Shown: positions 62,885-64,000 of the stretch, piece after piece
How positions within the stretch are numbered: the stretch's first letter is position 1
Layout: each line of letters starts with the position of its first letter
Source: Marinomonas mediterranea MMB-1
GTDB taxonomy: Bacteria; Pseudomonadota; Gammaproteobacteria; Pseudomonadales; Marinomonadaceae
Length of the DNA: 64,000 bases
Reading direction: 5' to 3'
Assembly (NCBI RefSeq): GCF_000192865.1
Contig: NC_015276.1
Location: forward strand, 1,736,001 to 1,800,000
Made by a program: the position numbers and the translations under genes
Notes under the pieces: model-generated
Databases searched by the model: none
Told to the model about the DNA's origin: nothing
Seen by the model: only the letters and a program-made list of their open reading frames with translations

Positions 62885-63859
62885 ATGATGCGAAGCCGAC
62901 AAGGTGCTCCATTATCTCTTGGTGGTACGTCTTTCTCATTCATCAGTGGTTCAACAGGCCCGTTGATTGGCTTGTTACTACTGTGTGCTTTCCTTTCTTT
63001 CTCAACAGAATCTTTTTTCTCACTAAGAAACTTCGTCAACATTCTCGATCAGATTACGGTTCTTGGCATCCTTGCGGTGGGAATGACGTTTGTCATTTTG
63101 ATTGGCGGAATCGATTTGTCGGTGGGCTCGGTGCTTGCGCTGGCTGGAATGGTGATGGGGTATCTCGCTAAAGAAGCGGGGTGGCCGATGGGATCTGCCA
63201 TCTTGTTTGGATTAATCGTCGCCGGTATGGCGGGATTGGTCTCTGGTTTACTCATCGCATTCTTTCGGGTGCCTGCGTTTATAGCGACGCTTGCAATGAT
63301 GTCCGCCGCGCGTGGATTAGCCAATATGGTGACAGACGGTCATCAAATCATCAGTTTTCCTATTTGGTTTAACTTAATGGCGGTGATTCGTTATGGCGGT
63401 GTCATCACCATAACGGTTGGCATCATGTTAGCGATTTTCTTAATCTGCTGGGCGTATCTTAAATTTACGTCAGGCGGCCGCAGCTTGTACGCGATTGGTG
63501 GAAACGCTGAGGTTGCTCGTTTAGCGGGAATCAAAGTTAAGCTGCATACCGTTGGCGTCTATGTATTTGCCGCTGTGTTGTCAGGTGTGGCGGGAGTGTT
63601 ACTCGGCGCACGATTAGATTCGGTTCAGCCTCAAGCGGGTGTGTCTTATGAATTAGATGCCATTGCCGCAGTGGTGATCGGTGGTACGAGCCTATCAGGT
63701 GGTACGGGAAGCTTAGTCGGAACCATTATCGGCGTGTTGATCATTGGTGTCTTGAGAAACGGTTTGAATTTACTTGGCGTCTCTCCCTTCATGCAGCAAG
63801 TTGTGATTGGTTTTGTGATCGCTTTGGCGGTCGCAATTGAAGCGCTAAAAAAACGTTAA
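62885..63859 (+). CDS. Ribose-type sugar ABC permease (RbsC family)
   Basis: 324 aa, about ten helices. Signatures: GMTFVILIGGIDLSVGSVLALAGM, RVPAFIATLAMMSAARGLA, LYAIGGNAEVARLAGI and AVVIGGTSLSGGTGSLVGTIIG. ATG 62885 is eight bases from AGGAG; a GTG at 62876 overlaps it. The permease appears first in its operon; no ATPase or binding protein is in the window, so they should follow beyond the right edge. Confidence 0.9.
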   Translation: MMRSRQGAPLSLGGTSFSFISGSTGPLIGLLLLCAFLSFSTESFFSLRNFVNILDQITVLGILAVGMTFVILIGGIDLSVGSVLALAGMVMGYLAKEAGWPMGSAILFGLIVAGMAGLVSGLLIAFFRVPAFIATLAMMSAARGLANMVTDGHQIISFPIWFNLMAVIRYGGVITITVGIMLAIFLICWAYLKFTSGGRSLYAIGGNAEVARLAGIKVKLHTVGVYVFAAVLSGVAGVLLGARLDSVQPQAGVSYELDAIAAVVIGGTSLSGGTGSLVGTIIGVLIIGVLRNGLNLLGVSPFMQQVVIGFVIALAVAIEALKKR

Positions 63860-64000
63860 AAAACGAATTTTATCATTGGCTTTTTAAGTAGCCATGCAGG
63901 GCGGATGTGATCTAAGCAAACCTTCGCCAATAGAAGACCAACCGACGAGTTTGAGTGTCGGATATCCTTAGAACCCGCAATTTTGTCGTACGCGGATTTT
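63860..64000. other. Window edge after the permease
   Basis: Non-coding as far as seen. A weak stem (TTGGCT...AGCCA, 63877-63895) follows the stop without a T-run. The next gene of the operon probably starts beyond 64000. Confidence 0.4.

Noticed and set aside
62746..63042. 98-codon minus-strand ORF opposite the permease start
   Set aside because: Antisense to a clear RbsC-type gene and its promoter, without ribosome site.

Overview
The window looks like chromosomal DNA of a marine gammaproteobacterium of moderate GC, most like Marinomonas or a related Oceanospirillales genus. This is an inference from gene content: benABCD with BenR, a TRAP-fed D-apionate pathway, a VolA/FadL pair, an imelysin/di-heme iron operon and a T6SS VgrG. 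No rRNA or core housekeeping cluster is present to fix the genus.

Layout. 1-10.1 kb is a benzoate module: benABCD (minus strand), benR (plus strand) and a five-gene Liv-type ABC importer. Both the benA promoter and the importer promoter carry tandem TGCA-N6-GGNTA sites with the 6-bp spacer of classical XylS/BenR operators, so the importer is probably a BenR-controlled aromatic-acid transporter. 10.3-15 kb holds two fused ABC exporter-type half-transporters and an AraC-type regulator with a Fur-like box (siderophore-type iron uptake). A tRNA-Asp gene and a small secreted protein follow. 15.9-22 kb carries a FadL porin, a VolA-like surface lipase and a GGDEF/EAL protein. 22-27.3 kb is a Fur-type operon: imelysin lipoprotein, di-heme oxidoreductase, second imelysin, DUF1513 protein. 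At 27.4-28.0 kb an unknown membrane-anchored protein lies behind two overlapping LexA-type boxes. 28.4-29.6 kb is a HI0933-family flavoprotein.

29.6-39.7 kb is the accessory part: a 121-bp tandem repeat array; an AT-rich unknown gene behind a 35-codon leader ORF; a RecQ-helicase/phosphoribosyltransferase plus DprA-like pair resembling the PsyrTA toxin-antitoxin/defence family, between ~115-bp direct repeats and attC-like sequences; an IS110 remnant; and two almost identical IS110 elements in opposite orientation around an anchored GH25 lysozyme and a multi-pass membrane protein.

39.7-48.8 kb is a D-apionate catabolic locus: ApnO, OiaK, OiaX, LerI and EryI homologues, a TRAP transporter and a DeoR regulator. 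Together they would turn D-apionate into D-erythrose 4-phosphate. 48.8-55.1 kb is an RpiR regulator divergent from a polyamine-type ABC importer and an S58 (DmpA-type) aminopeptidase. 55.2-60.3 kb is an orphan VgrG with a C-terminal membrane-toxin extension, three related immunity-like genes and an orphan duplicated toxin tail. 60.5-63.9 kb holds an Old Yellow Enzyme, an SDR and a ribose-type ABC permease.

The best leads are the PsyrTA-like island, the VgrG toxin/immunity array, the double LexA-box gene, the BenR-site link to the ABC importer, and the inverted IS110 pair, whose left-end hairpin loop is flipped between copies. All functions are read from sequence only; no similarity search was run.
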